Assembly: GCA_031413635.1 (NCBI GenBank)
Contig: JANOFM010000032.1
Coordinates: 1 to 64,000 of the forward strand
Origin: SZUA-430 sp031413635
GTDB lineage: Bacteria; Pseudomonadota; Alphaproteobacteria; Micropepsales; Micropepsaceae
Reading direction: 5' to 3'
Length of the DNA: 64,000 bases
Part shown: piece after piece, positions 43,013-51,511 of the stretch
How the letters are laid out: each line of letters starts with the position of its first letter
Position numbering within the stretch: position 1 is the first letter of the stretch
Notes under the pieces: model-generated
Told to the model about the DNA's origin: nothing
Database searches by the model: none
The model's input: the letters and a program-made list of their open reading frames with translations, nothing else
Position numbers and translations under genes: made by a program

Positions 43013-44112
43013 TGGCGCCCCGCGCACGCAACATCGACGCAGAGCCCGTCCCCGAAAGCGACCGCATCGGCGCATTGGCGCATCCGCGCGAACGCTTGGA
43101 GCTGTTTGGCCATGCGGCCGCCGCCCGAACGCTCGCGATCGCGGCACGTTCGGGACGAATGCACCATGCTTGGATCATCGCCGGCCCCAAGGGAGTTGGG
43201 AAAGCAACTCTGGCGTGGCGTTTCGCACGCGCGCTGTTGGCACACGGTGCAGCCAAGTGTCCGGACGACCTCGCCGTTGCCGCCGAACATCCGATGCAGC
43301 GTCTTGTGGCGGCTCTCGCCCATCCGGATTTGTTGCTGATCCGCCGCCCCTGGGACACCGAGCGCAAGCGCGCTCGCACGGTGGTCACCGTGGACGAAGT
43401 GCGTCGCTTACCGGCGTTCTTTTCGCAATTCGCCTCCTATGACGGCCCGCGCATCGCCATTGTGGACGCGGCCGACGATATGAACACCGCGGCGCAAAAT
43501 GCCTTGCTCAAAATCTTAGAGGAACCGCCTGCGCGCGCGTTGTTGTTGCTTGTCTCCAACGCCCCGGGTGGCTTGTTGCCGACAACACGTTCGCGATGCA
43601 GAATGTTGACTCTGCGCGCCCTCGATGCCGAACCGATGCGCCAGGCCGTGGCTCATCTTTCACCCGGCATTGATGAAAAGCAGCGCGATCTTCTCTGCGC
43701 CTTGGCGGAAGGATCGCCAGGGCGCGCGCTCGAACTGGCCGAAACCGGCGCGCAGGACCTTTATCGGGAGATCGTGGGCATTCTCCAGGATCTTCCGCGC
43801 TTGAACGCGCCCAAGCTCTTTTCGCTGGCCGAGAAAATGGCTCGTGCTTCCGCCGATCGCTTGGCGGTCTTCGTAGGCTTGTTGGCGCAGATCGAGGAAC
43901 GTGTTTTGCGCGGCGCCTACGCCGCATTGCCGCCGGTGCCGGGTGAAGAAACGTTGCTACGCCAACTTCGCGTCGCGGTTCCGCTGGATGGGTGGTCGCG
44001 CCTCTGGGACGATTTGCGCGACCAAGCCAACCGTGCCGACGCTCTAAACCTCGACAAGAAACAGCTGGTCCTAAATACTTTCTATGCCATCGAGGCTGCG
44101 GCGCAGCGCTGA
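43012..44112 (+). CDS. holB: DNA polymerase III subunit delta'
   Basis: A 366-residue clamp-loader subunit of the AAA+ fold. The P-loop is 'WIIAGPKGVGKATLAWRFARAL', and the sensor/SRC region shows 'NTAAQNALLKILEEPP' and 'PTTRSRC'. There are only partial zinc-finger cysteines, as is common in alphaproteobacterial delta'. The start shares its first base with the tmk stop. In many relatives metG follows; here tatD comes next. Confidence 0.93.
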   Translation: MAPRARNIDAEPVPESDRIGALAHPRERLELFGHAAAARTLAIAARSGRMHHAWIIAGPKGVGKATLAWRFARALLAHGAAKCPDDLAVAAEHPMQRLVAALAHPDLLLIRRPWDTERKRARTVVTVDEVRRLPAFFSQFASYDGPRIAIVDAADDMNTAAQNALLKILEEPPARALLLLVSNAPGGLLPTTRSRCRMLTLRALDAEPMRQAVAHLSPGIDEKQRDLLCALAEGSPGRALELAETGAQDLYREIVGILQDLPRLNAPKLFSLAEKMARASADRLAVFVGLLAQIEERVLRGAYAALPPVPGEETLLRQLRVAVPLDGWSRLWDDLRDQANRADALNLDKKQLVLNTFYAIEAAAQR

Positions 44113-44132
44113 GCCAAGCACGGATTGAATTG

Positions 44133-44915
44133 ATGTTGATCGACAGCCACTGCCATCTCGACTTCCCCGACTTCGGGCCAGAGCTCGACGCCGTGGTCGC
44201 GCGCGCGCGCCAAGCGGGTGTCGGCACGATGCTGACGATCGGAACCAAACTCCGTGCCTTTGAGGGTGTACGCAGGATCGCCGAGCGCTACGACGATATC
44301 TGGTGCTCCGTCGGCGTCCATCCCCACGAAGCGGCCGAGGAGCCGATCGAGGAGGCAAACGCCCTCATCGAGCACGCCAAGCACCCGCGCGTCGTGGGCA
44401 TCGGCGAGGCGGGCCTCGACTATTACTACGAGCACAGTCCGAGGGACGACCAGATCCGCAACTTTCGTGCTCATATCGCCGCTGCGCGCGAGACTGGCCT
44501 GCCGCTCATCGTTCACGCCCGCGACGCCGACGAGGACCTTTGCCAAATTCTCGAGCAGGAAAGCGGGAAGGGGGCATTTCCGGGGCTGATCCACTGTTTC
44601 TCGTCGACGGCCAGACTCGCGCGCACCGCACTTGACCTGGGCATGATGATTTCGCTGTCGGGCATTGTGACATTCAAGAAAGCCGACGAACTTCGTGCGA
44701 TCGCAGCCGATGTTCCGCTTGATCGGCTTTTGGTCGAAACCGACGCGCCCTATCTCGCGCCGATGCCCCATCGCGGCAAGCGCAACGAGCCCGCTTTCGT
44801 CACCTACACCGCGGCTGTTGTCGCGCAGTTGAAAGGCGTCGAACTCGATCGTCTCGCCGCCGCCACGACCGACAACTTCTTCCGCCTTTTCAAGAAAGCG
44901 CGACGCCCGACATGA
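44133..44915 (+). CDS. tatD: TatD-family metal-dependent hydrolase
   Basis: A 260-residue TIM-barrel hydrolase. Metal ligands appear in 'DSHCHLDF', 'GIGEAGLDYYYE', 'IVHARDADED', 'GLIHCFSS' and 'LVETDAPYLAPMPHRGKRNEP'. TatD proteins are 3'-5' exonucleases on DNA and are linked to repair. It lies 20 bp after holB and overlaps the next gene by ATGA. Confidence 0.94.
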   Translation: MLIDSHCHLDFPDFGPELDAVVARARQAGVGTMLTIGTKLRAFEGVRRIAERYDDIWCSVGVHPHEAAEEPIEEANALIEHAKHPRVVGIGEAGLDYYYEHSPRDDQIRNFRAHIAAARETGLPLIVHARDADEDLCQILEQESGKGAFPGLIHCFSSTARLARTALDLGMMISLSGIVTFKKADELRAIAADVPLDRLLVETDAPYLAPMPHRGKRNEPAFVTYTAAVVAQLKGVELDRLAAATTDNFFRLFKKARRPT

Positions 44916-45718
44916 GTTTGGGACTGAAAGTCACGATCCTGGGTTCCGGCTCCTCGGGCGGTGTGCCGCGCATCGGTGGCGCGGACGGGGCAGGGGACTG
45001 GGGTGCATGCGATCCAAGCGAACCCAAGAACCGAAGACGCCGCTGCTCGATCCTTGTCGAACGGGGCGACACGCGAGTCCTCGTCGACTGTTCGCCCGAC
45101 ATGCGCGAACAGTTGATCGATGCGCGCGTCTCGCGGCTTGATGCCGTGCTGATCACCCACGATCACGCCGATCAGACCCACGGCATCGACGACTTGCGCA
45201 TGGTAGCCCAAAGCATGATGCGTCGCGTAGACGTGTACGGCACGGAAGAAACCCATCGCGTATTGACGACTCGCTTCGGTTATTGCTTCAAAGGCAACGA
45301 GGTTGGCGCCTATCCCGCAATCCTCGAACGGCATCTGCTTGCCCGGCCGTTCAAGGAATTCGCCATCGAAGGGAAGGGCGGGCCGATCCCGGTGCGCGCC
45401 TTCGATCAAGACCACGGCAGCATGATCAGCCAAGGCTTTCGCTTCGGACCGATTGCCTATTCTAGCGACGTCTTCGACCTGGACGACGCGGCCTTCGCGG
45501 CCCTCGAGGGCGTCGACTGTTGGATTGTCGATGCGTTGCGCTATCGCCCGCACCCGACCCATGCCCATCTGGATAAGACGCTCTCTTGGATCGACAGGGT
45601 ACGCCCAAAACGCGCGATTCTAACCAACTTGCATATCGACATGGATTTCCTGACCCTGGCACGTGCGTTACCCGCAAGGGTAGAGCCCGCCTACGACGGA
45701 CTAACCATAACGCTGTAA
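44912..45718 (+). CDS. MBL-fold metallohydrolase (PhnP-like)
   Basis: A 268-residue metallo-beta-lactamase-fold protein. The metal motif is 'ITHDHADQTHGIDDLR'; 'VLVDCSPDMREQL' and the Cys-containing N-terminal 'WGACDPSEPKNRRRRCSI' suggest the PhnP-like family of phosphodiesterases. The usual downstream ligands are in 'DQDHGSM' and 'ILTNLHIDMDF'. The substrate is unknown. It is the last gene of the rlpA-dac-tmk-holB-tatD run. Confidence 0.9.
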   Translation: MSLGLKVTILGSGSSGGVPRIGGADGAGDWGACDPSEPKNRRRRCSILVERGDTRVLVDCSPDMREQLIDARVSRLDAVLITHDHADQTHGIDDLRMVAQSMMRRVDVYGTEETHRVLTTRFGYCFKGNEVGAYPAILERHLLARPFKEFAIEGKGGPIPVRAFDQDHGSMISQGFRFGPIAYSSDVFDLDDAAFAALEGVDCWIVDALRYRPHPTHAHLDKTLSWIDRVRPKRAILTNLHIDMDFLTLARALPARVEPAYDGLTITL

Positions 45719-46146
45719 TCTCATGTTCCTTTCGCACCCCACTTGCCGCGAAAAGCGCCGTTTCCCTCTGCATTCGCCTGCCGGCTGCGGCATCACTTCT
45801 CAGATTTCGGTTTGATTGTGTTACAAAAACTTGAGATAAGGTTTGACGAGGGGGGGCGTATCCGTAGGGAACGGCTACGCTAATTGTTTCGCATGATAGA
45901 AAAGCAGGCGGCTGTTCTTTGTCGGTCGGCCTGTCGGGGTGTGCTGGTGAGCCAAAACAAGGCTTTGCTTATCAATCTCCAACAAATCGAAAGCCGGGTG
46001 CCGGCCGAGTTCCGAAAGTCTTGGAACCGGCAAGCCGCCCGGTTAAGCGTTTGACGGCATGTCGCGAGCCAAAGGGCCGCGAATTGTATAGAATTTCAGG
46101 ACCGATTGCCGGTCCGGCAATAAGGACGACGGGAAGGTAATTCGTT
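45719..46146. other. 428-bp intergenic region before exbB
   Basis: No coding frame is convincing. It holds two hairpins (45856-45880, imperfect; and a 6-bp stem 46099-46104 with 46110-46115 in the exbB leader) and a possible promoter TTGATT-N17-GATAAG near 45810-45840. No recognisable Fur, Irr or RirA site was seen. Confidence 0.4.
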
Positions 46147-47100
46147 ATGGGACGTGTAACAGTCAACAGGGGTACTCGGATGACGATTGCGCGCGCGATG
46201 GCCGCGTCGGCTTTGATGCTCGGCATCATTTTGATGGCGACGGTGGCAATAGCTCAACCGGCACCGCAACCTTCTCAACCTCAGCCCGGCGCGCCGACGG
46301 CGGTACCGGCCACCGACCCGGCGGCAGAGCCCGCTCCCGGCGAACCGCCTCCCCCGGCCATCGGACCAGACGGTCTTCCGATCGCCCCCGTGGCCGAAGA
46401 AGCGCTGCCCGCGGAGCCCGTTCCGGCGCCGGCGCCAATCGAGGAACCGAAGGGCAAGGAAATCACCCTCGTCGGCATGGTCCTCGAAGCATCGCTCGTC
46501 GTGCAAATTGTCATGGCGATGCTGGTGGCGTGGTCCGTTGCGACTTGGACGATCTTGATCTCAAAGCTCTTGTTCTTCTCCGGATTGAACGGCACCAGCG
46601 ACCGCTTCCTGTCCGCCTTCCGCAATGCCGGCTCGCTGCCGGATGCGGCCAAATCGGCGGGTAAGAACTTCCGCAACAACGCGCTCGCCAAGATGCTCAT
46701 GGCGGCGGCCGATGAAATCGGCACCGGCAAGAAAAACAACATCTCAAGCCGCGTCAATCAGCGCATGGGCATCGTCCAAGCCGAAGTGGGCGAGCAGTTG
46801 TCGTCCGGCATGGGCGTCTTTGCCACCGTCGGTTCGATCGCTGCCTTCGTCGGATTGTTCGGAACCGTTTACGGCATCATGAACTCGTTCATCGGCATCG
46901 CCGAGAAGGAAACGACCAACCTCGCCGTCGTCGCGCCCGGCATTGCCGAAGCCTTGCTGGCCACCGCCATCGGCCTGTTCGCCGCCGTCCCGGCGGTGAT
47001 CTTCTACAACATGTTCGCCCGCCGCATCGGCGCGTACCAAACCCGGATGGAGAACTTCGCCAGTGAAGTCCTCATCCGCGTTTCTCGCGACCACGAGTAG
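46147..47100 (+). CDS. exbB: ExbB/TolQ/MotA proton-channel protein
   Basis: A 317-residue ExbB-type protein. A signal-like hydrophobic segment (residues 12-36) leads into a proline/alanine-rich stretch (36-110). The ExbB core then has three membrane helices (~118-145, ~220-250, ~268-295), with 'GMGVFATVGSIAAFVGLFGTVYGIMNSF' as the conserved region. ExbB with ExbD energises TonB from the proton gradient. The start at 46147 follows GAAGG; an alternative ATG at 46180 begins the signal-like segment. It heads the exbB-exbD-tonB-exbD-tonB cluster. Confidence 0.92.
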   Translation: MGRVTVNRGTRMTIARAMAASALMLGIILMATVAIAQPAPQPSQPQPGAPTAVPATDPAAEPAPGEPPPPAIGPDGLPIAPVAEEALPAEPVPAPAPIEEPKGKEITLVGMVLEASLVVQIVMAMLVAWSVATWTILISKLLFFSGLNGTSDRFLSAFRNAGSLPDAAKSAGKNFRNNALAKMLMAAADEIGTGKKNNISSRVNQRMGIVQAEVGEQLSSGMGVFATVGSIAAFVGLFGTVYGIMNSFIGIAEKETTNLAVVAPGIAEALLATAIGLFAAVPAVIFYNMFARRIGAYQTRMENFASEVLIRVSRDHE

Positions 47101-47106
47101 GCGCAA

Positions 47107-47532
47107 ATGGCTGGAAGTGTCGGTGGCGGTTCGTCCCGCGGCAAGCGATTTGACGACAACAGTCAAATCAACGTGACGCCCTTCGTGGACGTCATGTTGG
47201 TGCTTTTGATCATCTTCATGGTGGCCGCGCCCCTTGCCAGCGTCAACGTGAAGGTGGAATTGCCGCCCTCCGTCGCCAGCCCGGCCAAGGTCAAGGACCC
47301 GGTCTATGTGTCGTTGCAGGCGAACGGCAAGATTTATATCGGCGACTATCAAGTCACCTACAACGAGTTTTCGGTCAAACTCCTCGAAGCCGCGAACAAC
47401 AACTACAACCGGCGCATCTTTATTCGTGCGGACAAGACGGTTCAGTACAAAGAAGTCATGCGCGTCATGAACGTCGTCCAGGACTCTGGATTTTACCAGA
47501 TCGCCTTGGTGGCCGAAGACCGTTTGGAATAG
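47107..47532 (+). CDS. exbD: ExbD/TolR biopolymer transport protein (first copy)
   Basis: A 141-residue protein with one membrane helix (residues ~22-42). The conserved 'INVTPFVDVMLVLLIIFMV' carries the proton-path aspartate. The periplasmic domain ends 'YKEVMRVMNVVQDSGFYQIALVAE'. It starts 6 bp after exbB. Confidence 0.93.
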   Translation: MAGSVGGGSSRGKRFDDNSQINVTPFVDVMLVLLIIFMVAAPLASVNVKVELPPSVASPAKVKDPVYVSLQANGKIYIGDYQVTYNEFSVKLLEAANNNYNRRIFIRADKTVQYKEVMRVMNVVQDSGFYQIALVAEDRLE

Positions 47533-47568
47533 TCGTAGACGACGGGTAAAACTGGGTAACAGGCCGCG

Positions 47569-48141
47569 ATGGACAGGCGCACGTTTTACATTACGATTTT
47601 GATCTCCGTGCTGCTCCACGTTGTGGTGCTCTATTACATTGCTGCGACCTTCGGCTTCGTTCCCGGAATTGAAGAAGAAAAAGAAGAGGTCGTGTTGGCC
47701 GTGGCGACACCGCCTCCGCCGCCTCCGCCGCCTCCGCCACCGGAAGAGGTGGTGATCGAAAAGCCGCGCTTCCGCCCGCGCCCCACGCCACCGCCCCCGA
47801 CGGCGGTGCAGGTCCCGCCGGTGCCGCTGAAGCCGCAACCGCCGGCCGAAAGCACGGCCGACGCGACGACGATCTTATCCGACAAACAGGTGCTCGACAG
47901 CCCGGTATCCAAGCCACCGCCGAAATACCCACAACGCGCACTCGAAGCCGAAAAGGAAGGCATCGTGCGCGTGCGCGTGACCATCCAGGCGGATGGCACC
48001 GTCAGCGATGTCGTCGTCGTCTCCGCAAAGCCCGCCGGCTGGTTCGAGAGTGCGGCAATGGCGGCGGTGAAGCGCTGGCGTTACAAGGCGTCGGGCCGGG
48101 TCATCACCGCTGAAGTCGAAGTGGAATTTAAGTTGAATTGA
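47569..48141 (+). CDS. tonB: TonB-family energy transducer (first copy)
   Basis: A 190-residue TonB. A short cytoplasmic N-terminus and one helix (residues 6-28) are followed by a proline-rich spacer with eleven prolines near residue 50, and a C-terminal TonB domain (~110-190) with 'KYPQRALEAEKEGIVRVRVTIQADGTV'. It transmits energy to outer-membrane receptors. The spacer DNA has three 9-bp tandem copies (47710-47736). Confidence 0.92.
   Translation: MDRRTFYITILISVLLHVVVLYYIAATFGFVPGIEEEKEEVVLAVATPPPPPPPPPPPEEVVIEKPRFRPRPTPPPPTAVQVPPVPLKPQPPAESTADATTILSDKQVLDSPVSKPPPKYPQRALEAEKEGIVRVRVTIQADGTVSDVVVVSAKPAGWFESAAMAAVKRWRYKASGRVITAEVEVEFKLN
47710..47736 (+). repeat. Three tandem 9-bp repeats in the tonB proline spacer
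   Basis: CCGCCTCCG occurs three times in a row, encoding Pro-Pro-Pro each time. In-frame slippage would change the length of the spacer by three residues. Confidence 0.8.
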
Positions 48142-48178
48142 TGTGTCGCGAACACGCGACCCTGGAGTTTAGTTCGAC

Positions 48179-48634
48179 ATGGCAGGCAATATCGGAACCG
48201 GCGAAAGCGCGAAAGGCGGCAGGAAACGCTATGGCGACAACGCTGAGATCAACGTCACGCCGTTCGTCGACGTCATGCTCGTGCTGCTCATCATTTTCAT
48301 GGTCTCCGCCCCGCTCGCCACGATCAGCATTCCGCTCGACTTGCCGCCGCCGTCGGAAACCGAAATGCCACCCGATCCGATCGAACCGATCTTCGTGAGT
48401 TTGCAGGACACGGGCGTCATCAACGTCGGCACGCCCAAGACCGGCGAAATTCAGGCCGACTGGACGTCGCTCGGCGACGCCGTCAAGCAGAAAACCAACG
48501 GCGATCTGACGCGCAAAATCTTCATCCGCGCCGACCAAAAGGTCATCTATGCCGACGTCATGCGCCTGATGGATGCCATCGACAAGGACGGCTACAAGAA
48601 CAAAGCGCTCGTGGCCGAAGACGTCGTCGACTGA
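48179..48634 (+). CDS. exbD: ExbD/TolR biopolymer transport protein (second copy)
   Basis: A 151-residue ExbD paralogue of the gene at 47107. It keeps the membrane helix and aspartate in 'INVTPFVDVMLVLLIIFMVSAPLA', but differs in the periplasmic part, which has a longer acidic, proline-rich segment ('PPPSETEMPPDPIEP'). It lies between the two tonB genes. Heteromeric ExbD1/ExbD2 complexes are known in xanthomonads, and such a role here is inference. Confidence 0.92.
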   Translation: MAGNIGTGESAKGGRKRYGDNAEINVTPFVDVMLVLLIIFMVSAPLATISIPLDLPPPSETEMPPDPIEPIFVSLQDTGVINVGTPKTGEIQADWTSLGDAVKQKTNGDLTRKIFIRADQKVIYADVMRLMDAIDKDGYKNKALVAEDVVD

Positions 48635-48660
48635 ACCGATCCAAATACAACCGAAGCGTG

Positions 48661-48683
48661 AAAAGCCGGACCTCCGGCCTTTT
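48661..48683 (+). terminator. Rho-independent terminator after the second exbD
   Basis: An A-run and GC stem (48661-48670 with 48673-48683, one bulged C) ends in TTTT. It separates the second tonB from the rest of the cluster. Confidence 0.65.
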
Positions 48684-48759
48684 CTATTGGCCACTTGCAC
48701 AAATCCCGCCGCGTCGTAGGCTGGATCGCAAATGAAACGCAATGTCGGAGCGTTTGGTT

Positions 48760-49353
48760 ATGAATGTTGCTCATCCGCACCCGCGCACCTGGTCGCCGCA
48801 CGTCGTCCTGTTCGCCATCGTCCTGCACACCGTCGTTTTCTATTTCGTCGCCGTCAGCTTCCGCATCGTACCGCCGCCCGTTGACGTGTTCGATCCGCCG
48901 ACCATCAGAGCCGTTACATTCACGCCGCCACCGCCCACCATCGAGGTGCAGCCGGAACCCATCGTCAAGCGCCCGGTGTTCGAACAGCGCCCGACGAGGC
49001 CCCCGATAGTCGCGACCGTCCCGCCGACGCCTTTCACGCCCACAGCGGTGCCGTCGCAGGCCGGACCCACATCGATCGACGTGCAGCAACAAATCCAAGA
49101 GACGCCCATCGCCCAACCCTTGCCGCGTTACCCGGTTACGGCCCGGGAACGCGGCATCGAGGGCAGGGTAATCATGTCGATCACGATCATGCCGGACGGC
49201 TCGGTGCGCGATGTTCGCGTGGTCGGCGCGCAGCCGCGCGGCACCTTCGACTCCACCGCCGTGCGCGCGGTTCAAAACTGGCGCTACCGGCCGTCGAACG
49301 TTATCCGCACCAACGTCATCGTACATATGGATTTCGAACTGCGCGACACCTAG
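48760..49353 (+). CDS. tonB: TonB-family energy transducer (second copy)
   Basis: About 197 residues. The membrane helix (~15-35, 'VVLFAIVLHTVVFYFVAVSF') is followed by a proline-rich spacer and a TonB C-terminal domain with 'PLPRYPVTARERGIEGRVIMSITIMPDGSVRDV'. An ATG at 48742 is in frame six codons earlier, but GGAG stands at the correct distance from 48760. It lies after a terminator, so it probably has its own promoter. Confidence 0.9.
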   Translation: MNVAHPHPRTWSPHVVLFAIVLHTVVFYFVAVSFRIVPPPVDVFDPPTIRAVTFTPPPPTIEVQPEPIVKRPVFEQRPTRPPIVATVPPTPFTPTAVPSQAGPTSIDVQQQIQETPIAQPLPRYPVTARERGIEGRVIMSITIMPDGSVRDVRVVGAQPRGTFDSTAVRAVQNWRYRPSNVIRTNVIVHMDFELRDT

Positions 49354-49412
49354 GCGAGCGCCGGTCGGAGTGTGATAGCCTCCCGTCATCACACCACTGA
49401 CAGGAGCTCATC

Positions 49413-50648
49413 ATGGCGATCGACTTCGAAATCCCGGCCGCGGCCAAGGCGATACGCGAGCGCGTGCGCCAATGGGTGCACGACGAATGTGTACCGGCCG
49501 AAAAACGACTGATCGACGGCGGCGACTATAAAACCATCTTGGGCGAGCTGCGCACCAAGGCGCGCAAGCAAGGACTGTGGTGCCCCTTCATCCCCAAGGA
49601 ACACGGTGGCATGGGCCTGGGGCCGCTCGCCAACGCGCTGGTGCAGATGGAACTCGGCGAAAGCTATCTCGGCGCCTTGTCGATGAACACGCAAGGCCCC
49701 GACGACGCGACGATGCTGACCCTGCTCGAACACGGCACGCCCTATCAGAAGGAAAAATTCCTCAAGCCCTTGCTCAACGGCGACAAGCGCATCTGCTATT
49801 CGATGACCGAAAAGGTATCGGGCGCCGACGCCACCGGCATGCAAACGCGCGCCGAAAAAAAGGGCAACGACCGCTACGTCTTGAACGGCGAGAAGTGGTT
49901 CTCGAGTGCCGCCAGCGTCGCCGACATCGCGCTGGTGATGGCCAAAACCGATCCCGACGCCCCGCGCCACCAGCAATTCTCGACCTTCCTGGTCGAACTG
50001 CCCAATCCCGGCTATCGCATCAAGCGCAACATCGCCACGATGGCGCTCGAAGGGCCGCTGTCGCACATCCTCGGCGGCGGCCACGCCGAGATTGAAATCG
50101 ACAATCTCGAAGTGCCGGCCGAGAACTTGTTGGGCGGGGAGGGCAAGGGCTTCGCCATGGGCCAGCATCGGCTCGCCTACGGGCGGCTGCGCCACGGCAT
50201 GCACAACGTGGCGATGGCCCAACGCGCGCTCGACATGGCGGCCAAGCACGTCACCACGCGCTCGACGTTCGGCAAGAAGCTCGACGAGCGCCAGGCGGTG
50301 CAGTTCATGCTCGCCGATTGCGCCAGCGAACTCTATATCGCGCGCCTGATGCTGATGCACATCGCCTATAAGGCGGAAAACAAAATGGACATTCGCCAGG
50401 AAAACGGCATCGCCAAGGTGTTCCTCGCGCACATGGTGCACAAGGTCGTCGACACCGCGATCCAGCTCCACGGCGCGCTCGGCTACAGCCGCGACCTGCC
50501 GCTCGCCGCCTGGTACACGCACATCCGCAGCCAACGCCTGGTCGACGGTCCCGACGAAGTGCATCGCTGGACGACCGGGCGCAACGTGATCAAGGCATTC
50601 AAGGCGCACGGCACGACAGCGAGCGCCTGCGGCGGAGATTTGTTATAG
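49413..50648 (+). CDS. Acyl-CoA dehydrogenase family protein
   Basis: A 411-residue flavoenzyme. 'YSMTEKVSGADATGMQTRAEKK' covers the FAD/substrate region, 'HNVAMAQRALDMAAKHVTTRSTFGKKLDERQAVQFMLAD' is the C-terminal helical domain and 'VDGPDEVHRWTTGRNV' the conserved tail with a catalytic-site candidate. The GPDEVH tail resembles the ACAD10/11-like branch, so the chain-length preference cannot be stated. It follows a 59-bp gap after tonB and is preceded by AGGAG. Confidence 0.9.
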   Translation: MAIDFEIPAAAKAIRERVRQWVHDECVPAEKRLIDGGDYKTILGELRTKARKQGLWCPFIPKEHGGMGLGPLANALVQMELGESYLGALSMNTQGPDDATMLTLLEHGTPYQKEKFLKPLLNGDKRICYSMTEKVSGADATGMQTRAEKKGNDRYVLNGEKWFSSAASVADIALVMAKTDPDAPRHQQFSTFLVELPNPGYRIKRNIATMALEGPLSHILGGGHAEIEIDNLEVPAENLLGGEGKGFAMGQHRLAYGRLRHGMHNVAMAQRALDMAAKHVTTRSTFGKKLDERQAVQFMLADCASELYIARLMLMHIAYKAENKMDIRQENGIAKVFLAHMVHKVVDTAIQLHGALGYSRDLPLAAWYTHIRSQRLVDGPDEVHRWTTGRNVIKAFKAHGTTASACGGDLL

Positions 50649-50696
50649 GGAAATAATAAAGCTCACCGCCTCGAAAGTCTGGCGAGGTCGTAAAGT

Positions 50697-51153
50697 CACG
50701 CGGAGGCTCGGAGAACGCGGAGAAGTAAGAAGAAAGGATTGAACCACCGAGCACACCAAGAACACCAAGAACACCAAGAACACCAAGACGCTCAGGGTCG
50801 GGGTGTTCGCGCCGCGCGATAGCTCGTCTTTTTTTGGCGCGTTCCGCGCCACTCATACCAACCGACCGAATTTGCGACACGCGCGATCCAAAAAAAAGTC
50901 GTCATGGCCGGGCTAGACCCGGCCACCCAGCACGTCGCGTGTCTACGCGACGGAGCGGCTCTTTAGCTTGGAAAATTCAGCGGTCTTTTCGTCTCGCGGA
51001 CGCGAGACGACTGGGTGGCCGGGTCAAGCCCGGCCATGACGATATGGGTGGATTTCGGAGTCAGAACTTCAAGCGGGTGGTATCACTTTTCTTCTTGGTG
51101 GTCTTGGTGTGCTTGGTGGTTCAAACTTTCCTTCTTCTCCGCGCCTCCGCGTG
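50697..51153. repeat. Nested inverted-repeat region (REP/BIME-like)
   Basis: Outer arms: 50697-50770 and 51091-51153 are similar inverted copies of an A/G-rich sequence (CACGCGGAGG... to ACACCAAG). Inner arms: 50901-50930 and 51011-51040 match at 29 of 30 bp as an inverted repeat and are each nearly palindromic (GGCCGGG-N5-CCCGGCC). Between them lie perfect hairpins at 50934-50951 (7-bp stem) and 50990-51009 (9-bp stem). Confidence 0.85.
50753..50788 (+). repeat. Four tandem copies of a 9-bp unit
   Basis: ACACCAAGA occurs four times without interruption, at the inner edge of the left outer arm of the inverted-repeat region. Confidence 0.85.
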
Positions 51154-51502
51154 CACTCGTTCCGTCATGGTCGAGAGGCGCCGCGGATCGAAGCACATAG
51201 TTCGGCGCGCGTTTCGGCTGCAACGCTTCTGGACGCGCGGCGTTACCGTCGATGAAGGGCGCGGCGACATCGAACAGCGTCAGGCGAATGTCGTCGCCGG
51301 CGCCGCTTGCCCCGCACATCGAGCAGCGAAAGCGGCGCTTGAAATCCAAGATGCGAGTTTCCGGATGCGCCATCGCGGCAATCTGCGCCGGCAGAAGCGC
51401 CGTGCGATGGCCGCACGTGCACCGCAGATTGATCCCCCGATCCCGGCTCTGAAGCGAGCCGATCGTCAGTGCGCTAAGGCGCTGGCGCGGGGCTTGGGAC
51501 AT
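51083..51502 (-). CDS. Small putative zinc-binding protein, unknown function
   Basis: 139 residues. Four cysteines form a zinc-ribbon-like pattern: C28-x-C30 with H32, and C60-x2-C63, in 'LRCTCGHRT' and 'FRCSMCGASG'. I do not know its function. The C-terminal ~22 residues ('SARGGAEKKESLNHQAHQDHQEEK') are encoded by the right outer arm of the neighbouring repeat, so the original protein probably ended earlier. It starts 9 bp beyond the next gene on the same strand. Confidence 0.65.
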   Translation of the reverse strand: MSQAPRQRLSALTIGSLQSRDRGINLRCTCGHRTALLPAQIAAMAHPETRILDFKRRFRCSMCGASGAGDDIRLTLFDVAAPFIDGNAARPEALQPKRAPNYVLRSAAPLDHDGTSARGGAEKKESLNHQAHQDHQEEK

Positions 51503-51511
51503 CGGCGCCGT

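Noticed and set aside
45919..46140. 73-codon open frame before exbB
   Set aside because: No domain, no ribosome-binding site and it overlaps likely promoter and leader sequence.
50643..50662. TTATAGGGAAATAA, similar to one arm of the dif-like site
   Set aside because: The other arm (CGCATAA) is absent and there is one extra base; chance similarity is more likely than a second recombination site.
50753..50788. Short tandem repeats suggesting a CRISPR array
   Set aside because: The units are 9 bp with no spacers and there are no cas genes; this is a simple tandem repeat.
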